Shown here piece after piece: positions 44,389-51,721 of a stretch of 64,000 bases of DNA. The translations under genes were made by a program, and so were the position numbers. Numbering within the stretch: position 1 is the first letter of the stretch; each line of letters begins with the position of its first letter. Source of the DNA: Lachnospiraceae bacterium (lineage in GTDB: Bacteria > Bacillota > Clostridia > Lachnospirales > Lachnospiraceae); the NCBI GenBank assembly GCA_022793375.1, contig JAAWCS010000016.1:1-64000 (forward strand), in the 5' to 3' direction. Below the pieces are notes generated by a model. It was not told where the DNA came from, made no database searches, and was given only the letters and a program-made list of their open reading frames with translations.

Positions 44389-45072
44389 ATGTATCGGATT
44401 TTGATTGTGGAGGATGACGGGATCATTGCCGGCGCCATGGAGAAGCATCTTTCCTCCTGGGGCTATCAGACGCGCTGTGTCAGGGACTTTGCCGGCGTGA
44501 TGCATGATTTCGTGGAATTTGACCCGCAGCTGGTGCTCCTGGACGTGACGCTTCCCAGCTTCAACGGTTATCACTGGTGCGGCGAGATTCGGCGGGTATC
44601 CAAGGCGCCGGTAATATTTATTTCCTCGGCTTCCGACAACATGAATATCGTGATGGCGATGAATTTAGGCGGCGACGATTTTATCGCCAAGCCCTTTGAC
44701 CTGCATGTGCTGACGGCAAAGGTGCAGGCGCTTTTGCGGCGCAGCTACGATTTTGCCGGCCAGAGCCATCTGATGCAGTGGCGCGGCGCGATTCTGAATA
44801 CGGAAGCCTCCTGCCTTACGTATCAGGAAAAGCGTCTGGAACTGACGAAGAATGAGAACCGGATTTTGCAGGTGCTTTTGGAAAATAAAGGGCGCACGGT
44901 CAGCCGCGACCGGCTGATGGAGCGGCTTTGGGATTCGGACAGCTTTGTGGACGACAATACCCTGACCGTCAATATCACGCGGCTGCGCCGCAAACTTGCG
45001 CAGGCCGGCCTTTCGGGAATGATCGTGACCCGAAAAGGAGAGGGCTATCGGGTAGAGGATGTGACGGAATGA
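44389..45072 (+). CDS. BceR-like response regulator
   Basis: OmpR-family regulator of 227 residues, with MYRILIVEDDGIIAGAMEKH, phosphoacceptor Asp52 in LVLLDVTLPSFNGY, and IAKPFDLHVL. The winged helix ends MIVTRKGEGYRVED. The kinase partner overlaps its stop by 4 bases. Kinase and transporter types are those of bacitracin/antimicrobial-peptide sensing modules; the target operator is probably the CTTACA-TGTAAG palindrome before the BceAB genes at 47242. Confidence 0.93.
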   Translation: MYRILIVEDDGIIAGAMEKHLSSWGYQTRCVRDFAGVMHDFVEFDPQLVLLDVTLPSFNGYHWCGEIRRVSKAPVIFISSASDNMNIVMAMNLGGDDFIAKPFDLHVLTAKVQALLRRSYDFAGQSHLMQWRGAILNTEASCLTYQEKRLELTKNENRILQVLLENKGRTVSRDRLMERLWDSDSFVDDNTLTVNITRLRRKLAQAGLSGMIVTRKGEGYRVEDVTE

Positions 45073-46064
45073 AACAATTTATTTGCTATCTGCGGCAAAG
45101 GAAAAAGACGATTGCCTGGTTGCTGATCTGCGGCGGGATAGCGCTTTTTCTTTGTTATCTGTATGAGGTTCCTCAGGAAGCGGCCGGATATGCGCTTGTT
45201 CTCTGCGCGCTGATCGGGACAGGCTTTGCGGCATTTGACTACGGCGGTAATCGGCGGCGCCTTGCCACGCTTTCGTGGCTGAACGGCCAGTTGGAACAAC
45301 TGCAGGAACATCTGCCGCCGGCGCGGGATAACCTGGAGGAGGCGTACCAGGAACTGGCGCTTTCCCTGCAGAGAAGCCGGTTGTCCGAGCGGGCCGAGGC
45401 GGCGGCCCGCCGCAGCGATATGCTGGAATACTATACGATGTGGGCGCACCAGATCAAAACGCCGATCGCGGCGCTTGACTTGCTGCTGCAGTCGGACGAA
45501 GAACTCTCGCGGCCGCAGGTGGAGGAACAGCTGTTTCGCATACGGGAGTATGTGGAAATGGTGCTGACCTATCTGCGGATGGAGCACATGTCCTCCGATC
45601 TGGTCCTGCGCCGCCAGGAATTAGACCCGATCGTGCGCGCGGCCGTGAAAAAATATGCGCGCGCTTTCATCCACCGGCGGCTGCGGCTTTCCTATGAGCC
45701 TCTGCCGGGAAAAGTGGTGACCGACGAAAAATGGCTGCAATTTGTCCTTGAGCAGGTACTGTCAAACGCCCTGAAGTATACGAAGGCCGGGACGATCTCC
45801 ATCTACATGGAAGCGGCGTATCCCTGCCGCCTGGTGATCGCCGACACCGGAGCCGGGATCCGGCCGGAGGATCTGCCGCGGGTCTTTGAGCGGGGCTTCA
45901 CCGGACAGAACGGGCGGGTGGACAAAAACGCGACCGGCTTAGGATTATATCTCTGCCGAAGAATTATGACGAAGCTGTCGCATGAAATCGGCATCACCTC
46001 GGCTAAGGGGCAGGGAACGCAGGTGTGGCTGGATCTGGAGACGGCCGAGATCGAATTTGAGTAA
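45069..46064 (+). CDS. BceS-like intramembrane-sensing histidine kinase
   Basis: A 331-residue kinase with two membrane segments near residues 14-33 and 38-56 joined by only about five outside residues, which marks the intramembrane-sensing (BceS/GraS) type. The H box is MWAHQIKTPIAALDLL (His127), then LEQVLSNALKYTKAG, IADTGAGIRPEDL and GLGLYLCRRIM. Such kinases read the activity of their BceAB transporter rather than the drug itself. The ATG overlaps the regulator stop codon. Confidence 0.92.
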   Translation: MKQFICYLRQRKKTIAWLLICGGIALFLCYLYEVPQEAAGYALVLCALIGTGFAAFDYGGNRRRLATLSWLNGQLEQLQEHLPPARDNLEEAYQELALSLQRSRLSERAEAAARRSDMLEYYTMWAHQIKTPIAALDLLLQSDEELSRPQVEEQLFRIREYVEMVLTYLRMEHMSSDLVLRRQELDPIVRAAVKKYARAFIHRRLRLSYEPLPGKVVTDEKWLQFVLEQVLSNALKYTKAGTISIYMEAAYPCRLVIADTGAGIRPEDLPRVFERGFTGQNGRVDKNATGLGLYLCRRIMTKLSHEIGITSAKGQGTQVWLDLETAEIEFE

Positions 46065-46100
46065 AACGATATGAATTTTGCAGATTGTAAGGAGTGAAGT

Positions 46101-46646
46101 ATGGAATCAAAAGACAGACTCAGCGTATTTATCAGCCTTGTGTTAAGGCATAAACCGGAGGCCGCCGGCCTTGCGCTGGATGAGCACGGATGGGCCAACG
46201 TAGAAGAACTGCTTTATGGCGTCAACCGCAGCGGCCGAAAAATAGACCGGGCGGCGCTGGAGGAAATTGTCCGCACAGATAAAAAACAGCGCTATTGCTT
46301 TGACGAAACAAAAACGCGGATTCGGGCCAATCAGGGCCACAGTATACCGGTAGACGTGGAACTGAAGGAGCAAGAACCGCCGGAATTTTTGTACCATGGA
46401 ACCGCCGCCCGATTTCTGAAAGAGATCGAAAAAGAAGGGCTGAAACCCATGAGCCGCCTGTATGTCCATTTGTCCGCCGATGCAGCGACGGCTTTAAAGG
46501 TGGGAAAGCGCCATGGGGAGCCGGTGGTATTAAAGATACACAGCAGCGATATGCATCGGGACGGATACCGGTTTTATCGGTCCGAGAACGGCGTATGGCT
46601 CACAAAAAAAGTGGAGCGAACGTATTTTGAAAAGATGACAGAGTAG
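46101..46646 (+). CDS. kptA: RNA 2'-phosphotransferase (Tpt1/KptA family)
   Basis: A 181-residue enzyme of the family that removes a 2'-phosphate from RNA using NAD+, known from tRNA splicing in yeast. Matching parts are LSVFISLVLRHKPEAAGLAL, DEHGWANVEELL, FLYHGTAARFLKEIEKEGL and SRLYVHLSADAATALKVGKR. Bacteria do not splice tRNA this way, so the role is open; ADP-ribosylation of RNA or DNA ends, or repair of 2'-phosphorylated RNA, has been proposed for the family. Start after GTAAGGAGTGAAGT. It lies between the BceRS and BceAB parts. Confidence 0.9.
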   Translation: MESKDRLSVFISLVLRHKPEAAGLALDEHGWANVEELLYGVNRSGRKIDRAALEEIVRTDKKQRYCFDETKTRIRANQGHSIPVDVELKEQEPPEFLYHGTAARFLKEIEKEGLKPMSRLYVHLSADAATALKVGKRHGEPVVLKIHSSDMHRDGYRFYRSENGVWLTKKVERTYFEKMTE

Positions 46647-46674
46647 CCCGGGGCGCCTGCCGCGGGCTCTTTTA
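46645..46674 (+). terminator. Terminator after kptA
   Basis: AGCCCG (46645-46650) pairs with CGGGCT (46663-46668), followed by CTTTTAG. Confidence 0.65.
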
Positions 46675-46794
46675 GACTCATTGATCTTTAGGCAGCTCGT
46701 GTGTAAAATAGGGTTGTGGAGATGCGTTCTTAGGAGGGCGCTGATGCTGTGTCCTTGATTTTGCAGTCGAAATTTTATTATGGGAGGTTACATT

Positions 46795-47169
46795 ATGAAA
46801 TGGCCGTTTAAAAAAGGTAATGAAGTGATTTTTCAGACAGAAAAACCTCGTGCGGGCTTTACACTGAGGAACCAGGATACGGAACTTACGGATTTCAGGG
46901 ATGTGGATATTGAGGATTATCTGGCGGATTTGTTTGTCACACCGGACCAATTTGTGGTGTTGAGCGCGCCGCAAGCACAATATAAAGTGCGCTTTGTCCA
47001 GGCCTGTACCCATGAAGGGGAGATTGAGGTAGAGTTAGGAATAGAAGAGAACGGGACACGTCTCTATTATAAGATGTGTTCACAGGAAGAGTGCTATCGT
47101 ATTTTTCTTGATTTTTATGAAAATAGATTCATTCCTCAAATGAAGGAGTATCGGCCGGTGGAGTTTTAG
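46795..47169 (+). CDS. Unknown 124-residue cytoplasmic protein
   Basis: I do not recognise this family. The start ATG at 46795 has a strong GGGAGGTTACATT site. The protein begins MKWPFKKGNEVIFQTEKPRA, has no signal peptide or membrane segment, and is acidic in the middle (LTDFRDVDIEDYLADLFV). It ends with aromatic-rich YRIFLDFYENRFIPQMKEY. The layout (single compact alpha/beta domain) resembles immunity or adaptor proteins, but no motif proves that. It precedes the BceAB genes by about 200 bases. Confidence 0.7.
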   Translation: MKWPFKKGNEVIFQTEKPRAGFTLRNQDTELTDFRDVDIEDYLADLFVTPDQFVVLSAPQAQYKVRFVQACTHEGEIEVELGIEENGTRLYYKMCSQEECYRIFLDFYENRFIPQMKEYRPVEF

Positions 47170-47241
47170 GGGGAGACTAGGAAAAGGTCCGTCAGGTCGC
47201 GGAGCGTCCCTGCCTGGCAGGCTGGCGGTTGGAATGATTAC

Positions 47242-47315
47242 CTTACAAAATTGTAAGCTTCCCCAGGGAAATGTAAGCCAAATCCATGGCAGACCATTTT
47301 CCTTTTTGCTATACT
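47242..47315 (+). promoter_or_regulatory. BceR-type operator and promoter of the BceAB genes
   Basis: CTTACA (47242-47247), four bases, TGTAAG (47252-47257) form a palindrome; a further TGTAAG half-site lies at 47272, exactly 20 bases on. The -10 is TATACT at 47310-47315 with an upstream TG (extended -10), and the -35 region (TGGCAG) is poor, as expected for an activated promoter. Confidence 0.7.
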
Positions 47316-47374
47316 GTCCGCATACCGATAAATCAGGGGCGAAAAGCCCTCGTCATGCAGACAGGAGAAACGAT

Positions 47375-48145
47375 ATGTCATTACTGGAAGTATCACATGT
47401 AAAAAAGATTTACACGACCCGCTTAGGCAGTGCCTGCGTGCAGGCGTTAAAGGACGTAAGCTTTACGGTAGAACGGTGCGAATATGTGGCGATCATGGGT
47501 GAGTCCGGTTCGGGCAAGACAACGCTTTTAAACATCCTGGCGGCGCTTGATAAGCCGACCTCGGGCGAAGTAAAGCTGGAGGGGCGCAGTCTGGTGACGC
47601 TCCCGGAGAAGGAGATTGCGGCTTTTCGCCGGGATCACCTGGGATTTGTGTTTCAGGATTTTAACCTGTTGGACACCTTCTCCGTGCAGGACAATATTTT
47701 CCTGCCGCTTGTACTGGCCGGCCAGCCATACGAAGAGATGGTGCGGGCGCTTACGCCGTTGGCGCATCGGCTGGGCATTGCCGATATCCTGAAAAAGTAT
47801 CCCTATGAGATTTCCGGCGGGCAGAAGCAGCGGACGGCGGCGGCGCGGGCGCTGATTACGAATCCCCGGCTCTTGCTGGCCGATGAGCCGACGGGAGCAC
47901 TTGACTCGCGGGCCAGCGAAGAACTGTTAGGACTGTTTGACGACATCAACCGGGACGGCCAGACGATTTTAATGGTGACCCATTCGACCTATGCGGCCTG
48001 CCATGCCAGCCGGGTGCTGTTTATCAAGGACGGGCAGGTATTCCATCAACTGTACCGCGGATCGCTGTCACGTGAGGAAATGTATCAGAGGATTGCCGAT
48101 ACGCTGACGACGATCGCCACGGGCAACAGGAGGGAGGAGGCATGA
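47375..48145 (+). CDS. ABC transporter ATPase, BceA type
   Basis: A 256-residue nucleotide-binding subunit of the MacB/BceA group. Walker A GESGSGKTTLLN, Q loop FQDFNLLDTFSV, signature ISGGQKQRTAAARAL, Walker B LLLADEPTGALDS and the switch MVTHSTYAA are all present. ATG at 47375 follows ACAGGAGAAACGAT. It overlaps the permease gene by 4 bases. With the kinase and regulator at 44389-46064 it would make up a sensing and resistance module against cell-wall-active peptides; the peptide is not known. Confidence 0.94.
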   Translation: MSLLEVSHVKKIYTTRLGSACVQALKDVSFTVERCEYVAIMGESGSGKTTLLNILAALDKPTSGEVKLEGRSLVTLPEKEIAAFRRDHLGFVFQDFNLLDTFSVQDNIFLPLVLAGQPYEEMVRALTPLAHRLGIADILKKYPYEISGGQKQRTAAARALITNPRLLLADEPTGALDSRASEELLGLFDDINRDGQTILMVTHSTYAACHASRVLFIKDGQVFHQLYRGSLSREEMYQRIADTLTTIATGNRREEA

Positions 48146-50163
48146 AGGGGTTTCTGTATATGCGGCTGGCCTGGCAGAATATCAAGAACAACCGCCGTAC
48201 CTATGTGCCCTACACCCTGACGGTGATCGGCACGATCCTGATCTACTACAGCTTCCACTGCATTGCCGACAACCCGGGGCTTTTAGAACTGCGGGGCGGC
48301 GGGTGGATCAAAAACATTATGGGCTTTGGCAAAAATGTGATTACGATTTTTGCGATTGTATTTCTGTTTTATACCAACAGCTTTCTGGTTAAGCGGCGCA
48401 AAAGGGAATTTGCCCTTTTTAATATCCTGGGAATGGAAAAGCGCCATCTGGGCCGGGTCCTTTTGTGGGAGACGGTATATGTGGCGTTGATTGGTTTCAC
48501 GGCCGGGATCGGCGGCGGCATCCTGCTGTCAAAGCTGATGTACCTGCTTTTGCTGCGGCTGATGACGTTTCCGGTGCAGATGGGATTCTTTTTGTCACGA
48601 GCCGGCTTTTGGTATACGGTTGAACTGTTCGGCATCATCTTTCTGGCGATCTGGCTGAACGCCCTGCGGCAGATCCGCACCGCCAGCCCGATCGAACTTC
48701 TGCAGGAGGGAAAGGCCGGCGAGCGGGAGCCGAAAACAAAGGCCCTGATGGCGGCAGCCGGCCTTGTCTGTCTGGCGGCCGGCTATACGATTGCCGTGGT
48801 CACGGAATCGCCGTTGTCAGCCCTGGGACTGTTCTTTGTGGCGGTCTTACTGGTAATCGTGGGAACGTACCTGCTCTTTACGGCCGGCAGCATTGCCTGG
48901 CTGAAGCTTTTGCGAAAGCGCACCGGCTATTACTATCGGACCAGGCATTTTATTTCGGTGTCAGGGATGCTGTATCGCATGAAGCAGAACGCGGTAGGCC
49001 TGGCGAATATCTGCATCCTCTCGACGATGGTGCTGGTTATGCTTTCGACAACGACCGCCCTCTATGCCGGCACGGAGGATACGCTCTACAGCCGTTGTCC
49101 GCGCGAACTGGTGGTCGAGGCCGATGGAATAACCGCACAGGAGGCACAGACCTATGAGCAGGCGGTTACAAGGCGGCTGCTGGAACAGTTTGACGTGATG
49201 CCGCAGGAACAGCTAGGCTATCGGTACCGGTTGGGGATTATGCTGCAGGAGGGCAGCCGTCTGATGGAAATCAACGATCAGGTGATCGGGGGGGAGAAGG
49301 CCGTGGGGATACAGTTTATCCCGCTGGACGAACTGCGCTTTGTCGGCCCGGAGAAAATCCCGGCCGAACTTGCGCCGGATGAGGTGCTGGTATGCAGCTT
49401 AAAGGGGACTTTTTCCGCAGACAGCGTGACGATCGGCGGCCGGGAATACAGGGTGGCCGGTCAGCTGAGCGCGGCGGATCTGGGCTTTAATACGGGGGCT
49501 TATCTGCGCTCCTATATGATTATTATGTCAGACGAGACGGCGATGGCGGAACTGTTTGAAAGCGGATTATCGGAAACCGAGTCGTTTTCGGGCGAATATC
49601 AGGCGGGGCGCCTTTCCTATATGTTCGGCTTTGACATAAAGGATACGGCGCCGGCTGCGGACGTCGAAGAAATACTGCGGCAGGCATGGGCCGAATTGGG
49701 CCGGGAGGATGGGCCGCGTATCGAGACGCAGGCAGAGAACTGGGGAAGACTGTACCGCATTCACGGCGGCCTGCTGTTTTTGGGAGTGTTTTTGGGCCTG
49801 CTGTTTTGGATGGGAATGATCCTCATCATGTATTACAAGCAGATTTCGGAAGGATATGAGGATCGGGAACGATATCAGATCATGCGGAAGGTAGGATTGG
49901 GAAAAGACGAAGTGAAAGCAGCGATCGGCAGCCAGATTCTGCAGGTGTTTTTCCTGCCGCTTGCAGCGGCGGCACTGCATATGGCCTTCGCGTTCCCGCT
50001 GATTGCACGCCTGATGGAACTGGCAAATATGTACAATACAAAACTGTACCTATGGACGACAATGGCAACGGTGCTGGTTTTTGCGATCCTCTACGGAATC
50101 GTGTACCGGCTGACGGCGCGGGTATACTACCGGCTGGTCAGCGAGCAGGATGGCGGTCGTTGA
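48142..50163 (+). CDS. ABC transporter permease, BceB type
   Basis: A 673-residue FtsX-family permease. The first helix group starts after residue 20 (YVPYTLTVIGTILIYYSFHC), the FtsX core carries GILLSKLMYLLLLRLMTFPV and LEQVL-free linkers, and a large outside domain (about residues 300-500) lies between helices 6 and 7 as in BceB. The end KVGLGKDEVKAAIGSQILQV begins the last FtsX domain. It is translationally coupled to the ATPase gene. It binds or frees lipid II-cycle targets in known relatives; inferred here. Confidence 0.93.
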   Translation: MKGFLYMRLAWQNIKNNRRTYVPYTLTVIGTILIYYSFHCIADNPGLLELRGGGWIKNIMGFGKNVITIFAIVFLFYTNSFLVKRRKREFALFNILGMEKRHLGRVLLWETVYVALIGFTAGIGGGILLSKLMYLLLLRLMTFPVQMGFFLSRAGFWYTVELFGIIFLAIWLNALRQIRTASPIELLQEGKAGEREPKTKALMAAAGLVCLAAGYTIAVVTESPLSALGLFFVAVLLVIVGTYLLFTAGSIAWLKLLRKRTGYYYRTRHFISVSGMLYRMKQNAVGLANICILSTMVLVMLSTTTALYAGTEDTLYSRCPRELVVEADGITAQEAQTYEQAVTRRLLEQFDVMPQEQLGYRYRLGIMLQEGSRLMEINDQVIGGEKAVGIQFIPLDELRFVGPEKIPAELAPDEVLVCSLKGTFSADSVTIGGREYRVAGQLSAADLGFNTGAYLRSYMIIMSDETAMAELFESGLSETESFSGEYQAGRLSYMFGFDIKDTAPAADVEEILRQAWAELGREDGPRIETQAENWGRLYRIHGGLLFLGVFLGLLFWMGMILIMYYKQISEGYEDRERYQIMRKVGLGKDEVKAAIGSQILQVFFLPLAAAALHMAFAFPLIARLMELANMYNTKLYLWTTMATVLVFAILYGIVYRLTARVYYRLVSEQDGGR

Positions 50164-50395
50164 GCCAGTCCACGGCCTGACAGATACCGTCCTCGTCAAA
50201 CGGAAACGCAGCGTATGTCTTTTTATCTTCGCTGGTCTTGTCAAAGGAGTAGGGCTCCGGCCAGGCACAGGCTTCCAAAACAACGCCGTTGTCCTGCTCT
50301 GTTTTTTTCAGCCGGAAGCGGACTCCCTCAAAGGAGCCGCTGAAGGCTGTTTTTTTGATATATTCCAGAGAGAGAATATCGTTTCGCTTCAGCAT
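50138..50395 (-). CDS. Small unknown protein (85 aa), convergent with the BceB gene
   Basis: An 85-residue acidic protein that begins MLKRNDILSLEYIKKTAFSG and contains FRLKKTEQDNGVVLEACAWP and PFDEDGICQAVDWLN. I do not recognise a named family. ATG at 50395 follows AAGAAGGAGGACCC and a consensus promoter lies upstream, so coding is well supported. It overlaps the BceB end by 26 bases on the opposite strand. Confidence 0.75.
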   Translation of the reverse strand: MLKRNDILSLEYIKKTAFSGSFEGVRFRLKKTEQDNGVVLEACAWPEPYSFDKTSEDKKTYAAFPFDEDGICQAVDWLNDRHPAR

Positions 50396-50441
50396 GGGTC
50401 CTCCTTCTTTGATTCCTCCAAACGGCGCCAAACGTAAACTT

Positions 50442-50470
50442 ATTATACTGCCCGGGATAGGGGATGTCAA
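50442..50470 (-). promoter_or_regulatory. Consensus promoter for the 85-aa protein gene
   Basis: On the minus strand TTGACA (50470-50465), exactly 17 bases, TATAAT (50447-50442). Confidence 0.9.
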
Positions 50471-50579
50471 CGAACAGTATTGTTTATCAATAAAATACAG
50501 TGTTTGCAAATCGATATTTTTCTCACAAATAGAGATTCGAACTGCCAATAAGATTTTTAATAAGTTTTCAAATCAACAG

Positions 50580-50608
50580 TTGACAACCTGCTTTTCCTGT
50601 TGTATAAT
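50580..50608 (+). promoter_or_regulatory. Consensus promoter of tRNA-Thr
   Basis: TTGACA (50580-50585), 17-base spacer, TATAAT (50603-50608), 28 bases before the tRNA. Confidence 0.92.
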
Positions 50609-50636
50609 ATCGAATGTCGCCGCCAGACGGTGTGAT

Positions 50637-50709
50637 GCTACTGTGGCTCAGTTGGTAGAGCAGCTGATTCGTAATCAGCAGGTCGGGGGTTCGAGTCCCC
50701 CCAGTAGCT
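50637..50709 (+). tRNA. tRNA-Thr (anticodon CGT)
   Basis: Cloverleaf parts: acceptor GCTACTG paired with CAGTAGC, D-arm GCTCAGTTGGTAGAGC, anticodon stem GCTGA/TCAGC with loop TTCGTAA (anticodon CGT), and T-arm GGGGGTTCGAGTCCCCC. The 3' CCA is not encoded. It reads ACG codons. A bidirectional-looking terminator follows, then a scarred region; tRNA 3' ends are common integration sites. Confidence 0.96.
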
Positions 50710-50712
50710 TTC

Positions 50713-50745
50713 ACAAAAAGCCCTTGATGATCGAGGGCTTTTTGT
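50713..50745 (+). terminator. Terminator of tRNA-Thr
   Basis: ACAAAAAGCCCT (50713-50724) pairs with AGGGCTTTTTGT (50734-50745). Because the stem is flanked by A and T runs it can act in both directions. Confidence 0.9.
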
Positions 50746-50791
50746 ATTTTAGGATTGGAAAAAGCGCTCTGTTGTGAGGGCGCTTTTAACG

Positions 50792-50813
50792 TTTGGTCAA
50801 CATTTGGTCAACA
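50792..50813. repeat. 11-bp perfect tandem repeat
   Basis: Two adjacent copies of TTTGGTCAACA, 83 bases past the tRNA-Thr gene. Short iterated sites next to a tRNA can be recombinase arm sites. Confidence 0.6.
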
Positions 50814-50874
50814 TGTGCGAGGGGCTTTTACCAACAGGCTTTGGAGTGTGTCCGCAGCCGCTTCGTCCATCTTT

Positions 50875-50892
50875 TTCTTGCGACGTCGCAAG
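50875..50892. repeat. 18-bp direct repeat, copy 1
   Basis: TTCTTGCGACGTCGCAAG, containing a 16-base perfect palindrome. The second copy is at 51624-51641. The two lie 749 bases apart and enclose the toxin gene. Confidence 0.75.
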
Positions 50893-51185
50893 TTTTTGGG
50901 CGCAAAAAATGCGCAGTTGACTAGGGCTGCGATTTGGTGGTATACTGCGGGTGTTCGAAGTCCATGGTATACGGGGCGCTGCCCGGTGTACCTGAATCGC
51001 TTCGGTGTTACCAGCACTACCAAACGGAAGTCCCTCCCATGATACGATCCAGAGAGTTTTGCAATTGGTACAAATCCAGAAAAGCATCTGGAACAAATTA
51101 TGAATTTGTAAAATTTTATTCAGACATAAGGGTTTGGTTGGAAAACATATTCATGCGTTTGTCGTGACTGGGGCGATTTTCATTC

Positions 51186-51215
51186 TTGACAGATGGTGGG
51201 GCATTGACATATAAT
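51186..51215 (+). promoter_or_regulatory. Promoter of the antitoxin RNA
   Basis: TTGACA (51186-51191), 18-base spacer, TATAAT (51210-51215). The downstream sequence is a near-copy, in mirror orientation, of the region upstream of the toxin gene (51484-51447). Confidence 0.75.
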
Positions 51216-51221
51216 ATACTT

Positions 51222-51325
51222 AACAAGGTAGCCAGTAAGGGAGGTTAGGGCTTCCCGCCCTGGCGTATAGGTTATCTAAGAATTAGTCGCCCATCCGGCC
51301 AAGGAGCAGGGCGGCTATTTCTTAT
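51222..51325 (+). ncRNA. Putative antisense antitoxin RNA of a type I system
   Basis: Transcription from the promoter at 51186 runs towards the 3' end of the toxin gene and would overlap it. A stem CGCCC (51288-51292)/GGGCG (51309-51313) followed by CTATTTCTT may end the RNA inside the toxin gene tail. This convergent layout is that of TxpA/RatA- and BsrG/SR4-like systems. The RNA ends are inferred. Confidence 0.6.
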
Positions 51326-51398
51326 GCTTCAAATTCAGAATTGCTACGATAAGCAGCGCCACGGTCAGAATCACCATGAATTCTTCGTATGTAGTCAT
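51315..51398 (-). CDS. Type I toxin, putative holin-like (27 aa)
   Basis: A 27-residue hydrophobic peptide. It starts MTTYEEFMVILTVALLIVAI and ends with a basic tail (KHKK). Length, opening MTTYE and the single membrane helix match the putative holin-like toxin family of Firmicutes. ATG at 51398 follows GGAAGGGGGAATGCCTT. The 3' region of the mRNA (CGCCC...GGGCG, then GACTAATTC) is also like the known loci. The peptide would damage the membrane when the antisense RNA is lost. It was found by reading the strand, since it is too short for usual gene callers. Confidence 0.82.
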   Translation of the reverse strand: MTTYEEFMVILTVALLIVAILNLKHKK

Positions 51399-51441
51399 AA
51401 GGCATTCCCCCTTCCTTTCAAGGCTCAGGGAGAGGAACCGC

Positions 51442-51484
51442 AGCCGCTCTACTGGCTGCCTTGGTAAATACATTATATGTCAAG
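51442..51484 (-). promoter_or_regulatory. Toxin promoter region mirroring the antitoxin promoter
   Basis: On the minus strand TTGACATATAATGTATTT (51483-51466) is followed by ACCAAGGCAGCCAGTAGAG. The + strand antitoxin promoter reads TTGACATATAATATACTT then AACAAGGTAGCCAGTAAGG. TATAAT is the likely -10 on both; the toxin -35 is weak. Confidence 0.6.
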
Positions 51485-51623
51485 GTGCGAGGTCGGATTG
51501 GGGCTCCAGTACCCTGGATCGTGGCAAGGGGGCGTGATTCGCGCCGGCCGGGTGAAAGTGGTTCCGGCGATCTGTAAGGCCCAGGGCCTGTCCGCAAAGA
51601 ACATTGGTATCATCGAGGGCTAG

Positions 51624-51641
51624 TTCTTGCGACGTCGCAAG
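51624..51641. repeat. 18-bp direct repeat, copy 2
   Basis: Identical to 50875-50892 over 18 bases (TTCTTGCGACGTCGCAAG). Confidence 0.75.
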
Positions 51642-51661
51642 AAATCCCCCGGCCTGCCCCT

Positions 51662-51691
51662 TTGCACATCCCGCTTCCGCCCCCATACAAT
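51662..51691 (+). promoter_or_regulatory. Promoter of the SsuBC-like genes
   Basis: TTGCAC (51662-51667), 18-base spacer, TACAAT (51686-51691), 31 bases before the start codon. Confidence 0.65.
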
Positions 51692-51721
51692 AGATTATAG
51701 AATCTAAAATAAGGAGGATTC

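Larger units (their letters stand above)
50746..51209. other. Scarred segment downstream of tRNA-Thr (no confident gene)
   Basis: Nothing here is a convincing gene. There is a second hairpin (AAAAGCGC at 50760-50767 with GCGCTTTT at 50780-50787), a perfect 11-bp tandem repeat TTTGGTCAACA (50792-50802, 50803-50813), and the palindrome CTTGCGACGTCGCAAG (50877-50892). An open frame of about 70 codons on the minus strand (50808-51023) and a 42-codon frame on + (51039-51167) have poor start sites; both may be remains. Base composition becomes A/T-rich from 51039. The segment looks like the end of a lost integrated element. Confidence 0.5.
51478..51721 (+). other. Remainder of the scarred segment up to the ABC genes
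   Basis: A 48-codon frame from an ATG at 51478 to TAG at 51621 has no binding site and ends VKVVPAICKAQGLSAKNIGI-type residues; it could be the tail of a lost gene. The second 18-bp repeat follows at 51624. The promoter of the ABC genes is at 51662. Confidence 0.4.

Noticed and set aside
50808-51023. About 70-codon minus-strand frame next to the tRNA
   Set aside because: No ribosome binding site and no recognisable motif; treated as part of the scarred segment.
51039-51167. 42-codon + strand frame in the A/T-rich patch
   Set aside because: Weak binding site and no family features; may be a remnant.
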